From NCBI GenBank assembly GCA_014218235.1, contig CM024753.1, forward strand, positions 183,124,348 through 183,188,347: DNA of 64,000 nt, written 5' to 3'. Both the position numbers and the translations under genes were made by a program. How positions within the stretch are numbered: position 1 is the stretch's first letter; every line of letters begins with the position of its first letter. Shown in pieces: positions 13,201 through 22,417 of the stretch. Origin of the DNA: Colocasia esculenta. Its lineage: Eukaryota; Streptophyta; Magnoliopsida; Alismatales; Araceae. The notes beneath the pieces are model-generated. The model was not told the origin of the DNA. It made no database searches and saw only the letters and a list, made by a program, of their open reading frames with translations.

Positions 13201-16200
13201 GTCACTTCAAGCACTTCTGTCCTGACTCAGCTGTGAGGTCGGCAACAGTGAGGGGTACTCGAGTGGGGGATCAATCCTTTCATGACGTTGTCCGGGGAAG
13301 CAGCCGCCTCATCGAAGTGGGGGAGCTCCCGGAGGAGCTACTAAGGGGCCGACTGGAGAGGCTGCAGCGATGCCTTGCTGTCTCCCCTTTGGAAGGGGCA
13401 GTGAACGCGGTTTGACATCAGGCGGTGCCTGGAGGAGGTGGATGGTGGCTGGGGGGGCTTAGGAGGTCTTAAGGATGACTGACTCCACCTTCTTGGTTGT
13501 GGACTTAGAAGAGAAAGCGATGGGGCGGTTGGCAGATGTTGACCTCCTGGCAGTGGGGAGCTCAATTCTCCGTCTCCAACAGTGGCACAAATCTCTTGGA
13601 ACTTTCCCGGTCTTGATGGGGAGAAGGTTTAGGGTCTTCTGTGAGGGGATCCCTGTTTCTCTCTATGGCGAGGGTGGGGTCAGTTTCTTGGTTAATGGCT
13701 TCAGTCATTTGGAGCATGGCTTCTTAAGCTTCCCTCTGGCGGGTTCACGGACGAAGGTTCGCGCCATCATCCAGGCGGGTGGTCAGGCCGTGATCCCAGC
13801 AGTTGAGTCAGTGATCATTGTTGGAGCCACGTTCATCTTTCGTTGCACTGTGGAATAGGAACGCCATGGGTCGGCGACATCCTGCTAGGGTTTCAAGGGT
13901 GGAGTTTGGATGTAGGAGACGACTTGACGGTGGGCAATTCCAATTCTAATCGTCTGCCCAGTCCCTATCAGTATGGATCTTGGAGCGGCTTCTTCGGGCG
14001 AGCTAGTGGTGGGCCGAGTTGGATCCAGTGGGGATAACCGAGACTTACCCGATATCCGGGCAGATCAGAGTATTGGATGGGTCGGCATATCGGGTAAACC
14101 AGACCCGGTTCAAGTCTTCTCCCTCGCCCATTAGGCGCTTCCTCGTCGCATTGCTTGCCATTGTGCGCTCTGGTGGCACAGGGACCCTCATCGATGTATG
14201 CTCAGTCCCCACCGGCGATCGGGGAACTTTCTTCCTGGGCAGGTGTCTCCCCTTTATCTTGGCAAGAGGCAGGATGTGACTTGGAGCTAGCTGGTATCTA
14301 TCCCATGAAAGGGAAGATGTCGTGGCACCACTAATGTACGAGGTTGTGCTCACCGGAGGAGACGCGGAGGCCTATGCTAAGTCCTCAGGGACCTCGTCCA
14401 ACCATCATCAGCTAGCTGCTTCAGCCACGGTCTCCTTGGTCCTTATCTAGGCATCGATCGTCACCGCCATCCTGCCCCCAGTCGTGCATGACACAGCTGC
14501 TGGAGACCCTCATCAGCTGTTACAGCCTGAGCAGGGGCAGCTTGAGATGGTGTTGGTGCCTCCTCCAAACAGTCAAGACCGTTTGGATGGCACTTACAAG
14601 ATGATCACCAAGGTGTTAGTAGGGAGTTTGGCCATTGTTGAAGGCAGGTTGGTCGATCACTCTCAGAAAGCATTTATTAGGGGGAGAAATATTCTAGACA
14701 ACTTCCTGGTGGCTCATGAGTGTATGTTTGCTATGAAGCATCACAAGAAGAAAAGGGTGGCTCTGAAGCTGAAATTTGAGAAGGCCTATGACAAGATTAA
14801 CTGGCAGTGTCTCTTTGATGTCTTAGATAGGATGGGCTTTGGGGACAAGTGAATTGCCTAGGTTAGGGCAAGTATCTCCTCGGCCTTCTTTGCTATCCTA
14901 GTCAATGGAAAGCCATCTTCTTGATACCACAGCGATTGGAGTCTTCATCAGGGAGATCCTATGTCGCCCCTTCTCTTTGTCCTTATTGCCTGTTCTGAGT
15001 AGAGTTTGGCAGAGGACTGTGGATGTGTGGTTAGATCAGAGGCTTTTAGGTGGATAGAAGGGGTCTATCTATTTCTCACTTACAATATGCTGACGACACC
15101 ATTTTGTTCCTTGCTGAGGGCGAGCAGCTACCTTCTATGGCTAGGCTCCTGTTGGAACTGTTGGAGGAGGTGATAGAACTGAAGGTCGATTTTAACAAGA
15201 GCCTTCTTGTTGGGGTGAATATGAAGGATACACCTTTGCTTAGGGCAGTGGCTTGTTAAGTTGTAAGATCGGCAACTTCCTAATTTCCTACTTGGGCCTC
15301 CCTCTCACCTCGAGCTCTCTCCAGTGTGCAGATTATTATCCCATCATCCAAAGGTTTGAGTCCAGGCTAGTAGAGTGGAAGGCTAGAGCATTGTCTATTG
15401 GTGGCAGACTTGTGCTATGTACATCGGTGTTGGATAGTCTCCCGACCAAGTTCCTCTCTATGTTCAGGATTTCAAGAACAGTGGCAAAGATGATTGACTC
15501 TATCTAGTACAGATTCTTTTAGCATGGGAGTGGGGGGAGATGTAGAGGTTGGCATAAGATAGCATGGGGGAGGCACGTCACTAGCAAGGAGGGTGGTCTA
15601 GGGCTCAAGAACATTAGGGATATCAACATGGCTCTCTCGTGCAAATAGCTGTGGAGGCTAAGGAGCAGACAGGAGGGGATGTGGTCACTTATGATCAGGC
15701 AAAGGTACCTTGGCAAAAGGAGACTATGGCATTTGACTCCTACTCCTAGTTGCAGGATTTCTCCTCTATGGCGGGATAACCTTCTCTGCAGGGATGTTAT
15801 CTTCTCGAGAGTCTGGGTTCGCCTAGGAAAGGGTGGCATGAGCCTTTTCTGGAAGGACAGATGGTGTGAAGACTTCACTTTGGAGACCCTATTCCTTGGC
15901 CTCATTGAGATTTCAGAAGCTCCCTTAGGATCAGCCTCTCAGGCATTTGACTCCCTCGTGTCGAGAGGTGTTTGGGTACCAACTTTCAGAAGGAATCTCA
16001 AGCAGGAGGAGATGATGCAACTGCAGGACCTTCTCTCCTTCCTTCTTCACTTCTATCCTATTGACAAAGAGGATGGGCAGGTTTGGAGGTGGGAGAAGGA
16101 AGGTACCTTTTCGGTCAGATCAGTGTACAACATCATCTCTAATGGTGGTGTTTGTCACAACCTTCGTGATCATGTTTGGAGACCGAAGAGCCCTTTGAAG

Positions 16201-19200
16201 GTGAAGCTTTTGGCATGAAGGATCTCTCATGGGAGATTACCGACCCGGGACAGGTTGTGCCATTTTCTTCCAGATATACTGCCAACCTGTGTGCTTCATG
16301 GTAAGGATGACGAGACCCTTGACCACTTGTTTGTAGGTTGTGCCTACTCATAGGGGGTGTGGAGGGAAATTGCTAGGAGGGCCCACAGTGGCATCGGTTT
16401 GCACAGTGATGTTCATTAGTAGTTTGTGCACGGGGATAGATCGTGGTCCCTCAGGAATGACAGGATGGTGTGGTGGTTCATCCTTCATGCCACCCTCTGG
16501 ACATTGTGGGGGGAGAGGAACAGTCGGATTTTTAGGAGTGGGTCTCACACTGAGGACTCCGTTTTCTCTTTTGATTGTGATAAAGTAAAGGAGTAGGCTG
16601 CTATTCTGTGTAATGTTGACTCCACTACTTCTCATTTTGGTCTTTTGGGGGGTTAGGTTGCTCCTCACAATCTTTGTGGGGCCTTCTCTTGTATAGGTCC
16701 TTGGGGATCATTTTTTGGCCTGAGTCTGACTTTACTTGTACATCCCTTTTCATTTTATATATTAGTGGTGTGTGGTACTACCCACTTTCAAAAAAAAAAA
16801 AATTGCAGCTTTCAAGGAATCAGGATGCAGTCTCAGTCATGAAGCTGCTTTATGGAAGAGGCCAGCGCTGGTGCTTCTCAGGTGCTAACCATGTTACATT
16901 GGGAAGCAGACAGAGAGTGGAGTGTGTCCTGCCAGGTCCCATTGGCGTTTCAACTCAGGTAGGGAACTCCCTTAAGAGCGTCAGAGGGCTGGTGCCTGGT
17001 GGTGAGGAGGTGGTCAGAGAAATATGACTGCTTTCTGGTTTTCAGATGGGAACAATAGTACAGCTATCTGAGGTTATAGTCCGGAGCTCCTTGTTTCAAA
17101 AGACCATGTGAGAGGACAAACTCAGAGGTATTGAAACCCTTGGAGGTGCCTGTTCTATGGAAAGTGAGGCATTCCATAGGGGTAGGAGGTTTGACTGAGA
17201 GGTGTTCAACTCTTGTACATAATGTGGGCAAGTGCACCCATGATGGGAGGCCATGCACACCATTTAAGCTCTCTATCTCTTTCTGATGATCTGATCCCTC
17301 TGTCGGTTCCTGCATTGCTGTGTTTCACAAGTTTTTCTTTGACAGGGGACCATTATACCCCCTCTATTAGTATACATGGCCTTGGAAATTATGGCTTACA
17401 TTCATAAGTTTGTCCTTACTACTCTCTGTAGAGGTATTCTTTAGTCCCACATTGAAAGATAGTGAGAACAAGTGTGTGTTTATCAGCAAGAATCCTGCCT
17501 CTTCTCCCAAGAGGGCCCTTTTAAAGGACAAAACCCCAAACATGGGGACAATACCTCTTGGGAGGCACACTTAAATCACGTCTCTTCATTGGCGCCATCT
17601 GTGGGAACGAACGAAAGGCCATGCGCCCTACCCGAGCGTCTCATCTTCATGAAATCCGCACACCCTTATCCTCACTGGGGGGCTGTGTAGAGGTATTCTT
17701 TAGTCCCACATTGAAAGATAGTGAGAACAAGTGTGTGTTTATCAGCAAGAGTCCTGCCTCTTCTCCCAAGAGGGCCCTTTTAAAGGACAAAATCTCAAAC
17801 ATGGGGACAATACCTCTTAGGAGGCACACTTAAATCACGTCTCTTCACTCTCCAATGTCAGATCTAAGGTTGACTTATTTTCCTTTTATTTTCTTTGGGT
17901 TTGTTTTCCTCTTTCACCTCCTAGTTTCCTGTCACTCTAGCTACCTCATGTTCAACACTTCTTCCACAACAAAAATATGATCTCTTCCCTTTTTGTCATT
18001 TTTGATCCCCCTTGTATCATCGCATCTTTGAAAGATATTGTGTCTCTAGAAGATAGTCACATGAAGACCATATTTTTGAGTGATAAAACCGACAATCGGA
18101 CCTTCAGCTATAGGTTTGCATATGTTTTTCCATCAGATGTATGTTTTTATTGGATACTATATTATTCTTCAAACATAATTGCAGTTAATAATGATCTATA
18201 ATTTACTAAGCCGATTCTTTATGAAGCATATATAGTTAAAATCTTACATATATTTAGTTCATAGCACTTATCATTCATGGGGGGCATTATGCGGAAATTG
18301 AAGAAAAAACCTAAAAAGTTAATCATCTAGGATTTGAGACACCGACCTTCTCGCACAAGGAAAAAGTAATAGGATCAGCCCAAAGATCACCCTGGGGCAA
18401 TCCCGATCCGGATCAGACCGGTGGATTGATGAATACAAAGCAAGTTTTTTGGGGTAAATGACTAAAAATCACCAAGAAAATCATAAAAAAATAAAAAAGA
18501 GGCTATGAAACAAAGAAGAAGAAGAAGAAGAAGAAAGAAAAACAAATTCCAAGCACCCCTTCTTTTTCCCATTTAATACACCGCCTCTCTCCCCCACCTC
18601 TCCCCCCCCCCCCCCCTTTGAAGTGAAAAGAGGGGAAAGAGGGGCACATTAAATGTGGGAGGGGGCATTAATTCCCCTTTCAATGTGTGAAGGGAAAAGG
18701 GGGGGAGAGGGGGTGCACTAAAAGAGGGGAAGTGGCAAGTAAAGGGAGAGAGAGAAGAGCACATGGGAGAAGGGGGAGGGGGGAAAAAGGGGATGCAATT
18801 GCACCCAGTTTATTTTCCCATGCCCTACACCTTCCCCCCTTGCATCAGAATTGAGAAAAGGGAGGAGGGGGACATTAAAAGAGGGAAAATAAAGGGGTAA
18901 TGTGAATTTTTTTAAATTCTTTGACGAGTGGGACCGGCTCGGTATTGGCCGATCGGACCTATTAGAGTCAGCCCGATTCCGGATGATCCATCCAAAAGTC
19001 CGCCGATCCACGGGGCTAACCCCCCCCCCCCAATGGCAATCCGATAGACAATTGGGATCGGTCGATTCTGCGATCCATGTTCTCACATAAGCAGTTTGCC
19101 AGGATACTGAGGGGGCAGCAAAATCACTCTGCACTCTGCCTAGGCATTTTTAAATCATTGGTCTTACTCTTTATGATATGGTGGCACTTATGATCAAACA

Positions 19201-22200
19201 AAAGAGAAAAGATGGTGATTATGAGTGAACATCATGGTTTGACGGATCGAATCGGATCGGCCCGATTCTTCCGAATCGGGGCGAATCATGGAAAACCCGA
19301 TTCTCGATTCCATCGATTCGGTCCGATTCGCCTCATATATATAATATTATTATATCATATTAGTAATATATAATTATATATTATACATTATAAATATCAT
19401 ATATATGATATATTATATATATAATATTAATATATATTATACCCATGAGAATCGATTCGATTCGGATCGATTCGGGTCGATTTGGGGGGGAATCGAATCA
19501 GATCAAGAAAAATCCGATTCGCCTCCCGATTCCGATCCGGCAAACCATGGTGAACATATATTATAATGATTATGCATCCTGGAGTCATATATTCCTATTA
19601 ATGATTGTGACAGCTTGTATAGGATACATACCACCATGGGGTCAGATGCGCTGTTGGGGGCATGGTTGGCAGTATCAGCCGAAATCTATCGGTTTCAAAG
19701 CTAGCCGATACTGAAAGGTTACTTGAGATGAAAGATGAAGAGTATGAACTTAACAAACCAAGCCTAAATAATGACAGATGAAGACCCAAATATAACTATT
19801 GTCTGAAGCCAAACCTGTATGAAATGACATAAGAACCTTTATGCTTTAAATAACTCCAGTGTTTTTTATTAGTTCATTCATGACGAGATTAGTTTGTTTA
19901 CCATATTGGAAAACTTGGGTGGTAAGAACATTCTGGCAGCTCTCAATAGCTCTGAAGTCAGAAATATAACCATGATTAAGTAACATGTGCTTTTGTATCT
20001 AAGTTCTCCATTCAGGCATGGCTAGCGATATTTTATTTTGGGACAAATAATTTAATAATATTATATGATGGATACATCATCTTCCATTCCAGCTTTCACT
20101 CATTAGTATATCACCATGGAGCATGTTTGTACATCCTAGCAGAGATTGATAATAAGGCAAACTTAAGTTCGATTAGCAAACCTGCCTTCATAGAAAAGGT
20201 CATGTTTCAAATTCTTCATGAAAGTGAAATTCATTTTTGCAATAACCCAGTCAAAAGGTGGGCAAAAGAAGAGGACTGCCTACATAAATGCAGGGTGTGC
20301 ACATACTAGTGCAGAGCCACTATGGCATGGAGTTACGACTTTCTTTGGAGGCAAAGTAAGAATAAACCAAATTAGTCACATATTGGGAAGTAGGGAAAGG
20401 TTACTAGGCTATGTATAACCACTGAGGAGCCTTTTTGAGGATAGAAACAGTGGAGATGTGGTCCAGAGCAGATAATACCACACAAGAGTTGGATCAGGTA
20501 GTAACTGTTCTAATGATAATGGGGAATAGGGTGTAGACAAAGTGACAAACATGGTTGCACATAGACGCACAAATAAGTAAATAAACGTATGACCTCCTTC
20601 ATCCTTGGCACTGATCTAGGTCTGGCAAAGCCCAAGCCTGATCCATAAGATTGCTAAAACAGGCAGGGCAGCATTGAAATAAGTAATAACATAATAGACT
20701 CTTTTTTGGCACAACTGCTGTAAAACACTAGTCAATCCTCTGAGCCAACCAGGCCATTGAAACCCCTAGGAAGAGGTGTCCACCCCTAAACCCTCACAAA
20801 CCCATAAAGGCATTTCCCAGTCAATTTCAAAATTAACTTATCTTACGATTCTCAATGAATATGTTTTACAAAATTACATCTCCTGGTAAAAACTAATGTA
20901 AAGAGAACCTCTTCTTATTCTTATTGACATAAAAATGTCAGATGTAACTCATTTTATTTTCTGGTCAACAGAAAACATATGATGCTTACTGCTATATTAA
21001 TAAACACATGATTACAAGAATGGCACTACATGATATTTTCTCAGAGCAATATTTGTCTGTAAAAAGGATAAAGTTTACCTGGTACAGTGGTGAGCCATCA
21101 AAGTTATAAAGCACAATGCTTAGTTCTGGCGCTGAGAGAATACATTCCCACATGATAAGCTTTAGGTCGGACTTCTTCAACTTTTCAGTGTGCCGATTTT
21201 CTTCTGGAAGGGTCATGTGCTTCTTCTTTGACAAATGAAGCTGAAGCCATGGTTTTAGTCTGTTCATGATGAGATTACATTGAGTACCACCAAGTTTGAC
21301 ATCAATTGCAGCTCTAATAGGATCAGCTGGCTGGAAACAGAGTTTTTGGGAATTAATTAGCAATCTTAGAAAGATAATAAGCTAAATATTACAACACCAA
21401 AACAAAGATGTTGCAAATTAGAAATAAATATAAGCACCAAATAATTCACACTAGAGTGTGGAAGTTTGAATGCACGGCAAGTTATCATGTATTCACACCT
21501 GTACATCAATATATCACACATGTGTGCACACACATATACTGTCTCTTTATGCATTAAGCTAAGATCACCCATCCTCTTCATCTCTTTTTGGTCTTTTGAG
21601 TGGATACTTTGTAGAGGGACTTTTGCTTGTCTCCCCCCCCCCCAACCTTTATTGTTGTATATTTTTCTTTTCACTTAATTGAGGTACAATTATGCATATA
21701 AGGAAACATAAAAAAATGAGAAAAGTTAACATAGCAAGGAGATGGCTGACACAAAATCCTTTTTTTCTGAGCAGAACATTCGGGACAATTAGATGCATAC
21801 AAGCATATGATAATCACTTTAGGATAGCAATCTTCTAATACTAGACTTCATTCGACAAATTTTATATATAGTCTAGCTGGTAAGTAGTAACACAACCCAC
21901 CATTTACTCTCATAAACAAATATTTATCACTGAGTTGTTCGCACACAAAAATTTGAAAGCCTTGAATTCATCTAGGCGAGCATGTGTAATAACTTAAATG
22001 AAAAGGAAATCAGGAGCATATTCTGAAGAAGAAAAAGCTAGACTTGAAATAAAAACAAGAGAAGACACTTACTTGTAATGGAACATCAAAAGATGCCACA
22101 ACAGCAACCTTGAGAATCTCTAAAACAGAAGTGGATCCCTCTCGAAGAAGCTGAAAGGAGAGAGGAAGGAAACAAGTCACCAAACAACAAAACAGCTTTG

Positions 22201-22417
22201 AAATATACTAAAAAACAAATAAATTGTTCAAGAGTTAACCAACATGTATTTCGCTGAAATCCAGTTGAACATCAAAATGTGATGTAGCTTCTTCTGAATC
22301 CTCATATGAAGGTGACTTGCTGCTCCTCAGATGAATACCCATGACATGATTCTCAATAAAAATGCCATGTCCCCGGTGCACAAACCTTGTGTCAACCTTT
22401 GGCAAGCTGAAGGTAAC
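4121..22417 (-). CDS. SAB/KIP-like: SABRE/KINKY POLLEN-like bridge-like lipid transfer protein, internal part
   Basis: Six minus-strand exons join in phase: 22417-22244, 22150-22073, 21330-21079, 11955-9883, 7012-5113 and 4275-4121 (4,632 bp, about 1,544 codons). No stop or frameshift was seen. I recognise the plant SABRE/KIP family (Fmp27/Apt1, BLTP2 class) from conserved blocks such as KLGGTQCNLIMNRLKPWLQL, LNLERCSVNFSGDIG, KVTLFDMQNAKLVRR, LHTGTLVAQLRNYTFPLF, FIGRWRKVRMFRSASGTTPP and NCQRVFVYGLKLLWTIENRD. Family members are roughly 2,600 aa rod-like lipid-transfer proteins at endomembrane contacts, needed for cell expansion, cytokinesis and tip growth. The N-terminal ER anchor exons and the C-terminal Apt1-type exons are not in the window. 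The introns carry LINE, TRIM and hAT insertions but the coding blocks are clean, which argues for a live gene. Confidence 0.93.
4276..5112 (-). other. SABRE-like intron
   Basis: AT-rich sequence between two phase-matched exons. No inserted element or RNA gene was recognised. Confidence 0.7.
5113..7012 (-). CDS. SAB/KIP-like: SABRE-like large exon
   Basis: This 1,900-bp exon runs from acceptor ctttacag (7013-7020) to donor gtaagccc (5105-5112). It encodes about 633 residues beginning ATCFQPQIHQDVF. Notable blocks are the tryptophan/glycine-rich FGIPRAVRSGNLSLDK, LTFEVAKLKYELCYSRGKQH and, near the end, VFVYGLKLLWTIENRDAVW followed by a basic KPSPSRQYAQRK segment. An acidic serine-rich linker precedes the last block. 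Reading the frame past the donor reaches a stop within a few codons, which supports the splice site. It joins in phase to 9883 upstream and 4275 downstream. Confidence 0.92.
7269..7963. mobile_element. hAT MITE with CCTAGGCG subterminal repeats
   Basis: The 695-bp element starts CAAGGTTGTTAAGGCG and ends ATCGAAAACAATG. It is flanked by gatgatac (7261-7268) and aatgatac (7964-7971), an 8-bp duplication with one mismatch. Both subterminal zones are built from GCCTAGGCG/CGCCTAG words (7322-7346 and 7850-7950), and the AT-rich middle is non-coding. The ends resemble the CAAGG/CATGG ends of other hAT copies here. Confidence 0.75.
8290..8735 (+). pseudogene. LINE reverse-transcriptase C-terminal fragment
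   Basis: The plus-strand translation around 8380-8455 reads ALLWEIWTHRNERKY. This has the W-x-I-W-x-x-R-N pattern typical of the zinc-binding C-terminal region (zf-RVT) of plant L1-type LINE ORF2. The frame appears to resume after the inverted-repeat insertion (8456-8668) with FDILRGAAMWTEDWI. Only this short 3' part of ORF2 remains, with no RT core and no clear poly-A tail. Confidence 0.5.
8456..8668. mobile_element. Small inverted-repeat MITE (AGTCCCT type)
   Basis: Terminal inverted repeats contain TTTAGTCC/GGACTAAA, and the inner arms (around 8511-8540 and 8595-8625) pair as catattagtccctcaaaac with its complement, so the whole 213 bp folds back. It interrupts a LINE fragment. No clear target duplication was seen, so the superfamily is not assigned. 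Confidence 0.6.
9883..11955 (-). CDS. SAB/KIP-like: SABRE-like largest exon
   Basis: This 2,073-bp exon (691 codons, phase 0 at both ends) runs from acceptor gatgatgcag (at 11956-11965) to donor gtgaggct (at 9875-9882). It begins GCSQSSHLYANNITSKGIQV and ends LVAQLRNYTFPLF...VLAQQ. It carries many of the best-conserved family blocks, including VTGMGVFFNFQHVESL, NFGSQGGEVIFTECPDGEP, LRWEPDAHLALHDLVLRLKL, DIEEEPIQGWLDEHYHLMKN and ELAVRMKFLDD. No stop codon interrupts it. The preceding intron (11956-21078) is 9.1 kb and holds a LINE, a TRIM and hAT elements. Confidence 0.94.
11956..12650 (-). other. Start of a 9.1-kb SABRE-like intron
   Basis: No gene is seen. A G/T-rich block at about 12050-12330 (repeated gtttgcat, grouped cccc/gggg words) has the look of an old MITE, with aattgaagaa on both sides. 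No inverted termini could be matched, so it is left unassigned. Confidence 0.5.
12886..13070. mobile_element. Left-end fragment of the CATGGATGGCA hAT family
   Basis: This 185-bp block starts CATGGATGGCAAAATCG and continues with GGGTCGG-rich sequence almost identical to the left end of the autonomous hAT at 32256-32450. Both copies share sequence up to ccccgcggatccc and diverge after it. The opposite terminus is missing, so this is an end fragment inserted in LINE ORF1, not a complete MITE. Confidence 0.8.
13060..13858 (+). pseudogene. LINE ORF1 remnant: CCHC knuckles and DUF4283-like region
   Basis: A frame at 13080-13230 encodes two zinc-knuckle-like motifs, CFGCGRRGHIRRFWP (final Cys replaced) and CFGCGRRGHFKHFCP. 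A shifted frame, 13475-13858, encodes FLVVDLEEKAMGRLADVDL and KSLGTFPVLMGRRFRVFCEG, which resembles the nucleic-acid-binding ORF1 protein of plant LINEs. The usual order is DUF4283 then knuckle. Here the order looks scrambled or frame-broken, which points to rearrangement or decay. Confidence 0.55.
14484..16380 (+). pseudogene. LINE ORF2 remnant: reverse transcriptase and zf-RVT
   Basis: Separate frames carry the RT landmarks in order. 14580-14852 has QKAFIRGRNILDNFLVAHE and KFEKAYDKINW. 15080-15259 has the catalytic LQYADDTILFL (YADD box). 15270-15507 has ISYLGLPLTSSSL and WKARALSIGGR. 15830-16218 has FWKDRW and the VWRWEKEGTFSVRSVYNII stretch before the zinc-binding end. At least four frame breaks separate them, including stops at 14850, 15258 and 15507. 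The YADD motif survives but the protein cannot be made as one chain. Confidence 0.85.
16804..17426. other. Intronic stretch after LINE tail
   Basis: I see no recognisable element. The sequence following the poly-A tail should contain the LINE target duplication, but I could not match it to a 5' partner. Confidence 0.4.
17427..17847 (+). mobile_element. TRIM retrotransposon with identical-length LTRs, TSD ctctc
   Basis: Two 162-bp direct repeats (17427-17588 and 17686-17847) start TGTAGAGG and end CTCTTCA. They differ at only a handful of positions. The first is followed by a PBS-like sequence, TTGGCGCCATCTGTGGGAAC (17589-17608), and the second is preceded by the purine-rich tract ACTGGGGGGC. 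The 5-bp duplication ctctc flanks both sides (17422-17426, 17848-17852). The internal region is only 97 bp and non-coding, as expected for a terminal-repeat retrotransposon in miniature that borrows proteins from other elements. Confidence 0.93.
17848..19232. other. Intronic stretch with simple repeats
   Basis: It contains a (GAA)n run at 18513-18540, poly-C runs at about 18602-18617 and 19021-19032, and G-rich purine tracts from 18640 to 18895. Cis-palindromic GGATC/CGGTC words at 18400-18425 and 18925-19075 might belong to another degenerate hAT, but termini and a target duplication were not found. Confidence 0.5.
19233..19549. mobile_element. GAATCGG-type hAT MITE, TSD gtgaacat
   Basis: The 317-bp element has ends CATGGTTTGACGGATCG and (complement) CATGGTTTGCCGGATCGG. 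It is flanked by a perfect 8-bp repeat, gtgaacat (19225-19232 and 19550-19557). GAATCGG/CGATTCG words fill 19245-19335 and 19450-19535 around an AT-rich middle. It is a short deletion form of the palindrome-bearing copies at 2438 and 42002. Confidence 0.93.
19550..21078 (-). other. End of the 9.1-kb SABRE-like intron
   Basis: No coding block, inverted repeat or RNA gene was recognised between the MITE and the exon at 21079. Confidence 0.5.
21079..21330 (-). CDS. SAB/KIP-like: SABRE-like exon
   Basis: This 252-bp phase-0 exon runs from acceptor gtttccag (21331-21338) to donor gtaaactt (21071-21078). It encodes PADPIRAAIDVKLGGTQCNL through SIVLYNFDGSPLYQ. The KLGGTQCN block and the following LKPWLQLHLSKKK are strongly conserved in SABRE/KIP proteins. 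Confidence 0.93.
21331..22072 (-). other. SABRE-like intron
   Basis: A 742-bp AT-rich intron with a poly-C run at about 21631-21642. No inserted element was recognised. Confidence 0.7.
22073..22150 (-). CDS. SAB/KIP-like: SABRE-like small exon
   Basis: A 78-bp exon (26 codons, LLREGSTSVLEILKVAVVAS...) between acceptor ctcctttcag and donor gtaagtgt. It is phase 0 on both sides and conserved in the family, where the preceding residues are FSEIH as seen here across the splice. Confidence 0.92.
22244..22417 (-). CDS. SAB/KIP-like: SABRE-like exon (most 5' exon visible)
   Basis: It encodes VTFSLPKVDTRFVHRGHGIF through DVQLDFSEIH. The donor is gttggtta (22236-22243). The acceptor chosen is ggaag at 22418-22422, because the residues VTFS before LPKVD are family-like. 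An alternative AG inside, after 22406, would drop four residues. Exons further 5' (N-terminal membrane anchor and first RBG units) are not visible in the remaining 41 kb. Confidence 0.85.

Larger units (their letters stand above)
12690..16803 (+). mobile_element. L1-type LINE, degenerate, lacking endonuclease
   Basis: A plus-strand non-LTR retrotransposon lies in the SABRE-like intron. Order: likely ORF1 start at 12728 (ATG); a hAT end inserted at 12886; two CCHC-like knuckles (about 13085-13225); a DUF4283-like ORF1 core (13475-13858); RT pieces (14484-15507); zf-RVT region (15679-16380); then a 3' end TTTCAAAAAAAAAAAAA at about 16785-16803. I found no AP-endonuclease domain between ORF1 and RT, and several frameshifts and stops are present, so the copy is dead. 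The 5' border is uncertain and no target duplication was identified. Confidence 0.85.

Noticed and set aside
18573..19134. Pro/Leu/Ser-rich frames
   Set aside because: Purine/pyrimidine tracts and poly-C runs leave frames open by composition.
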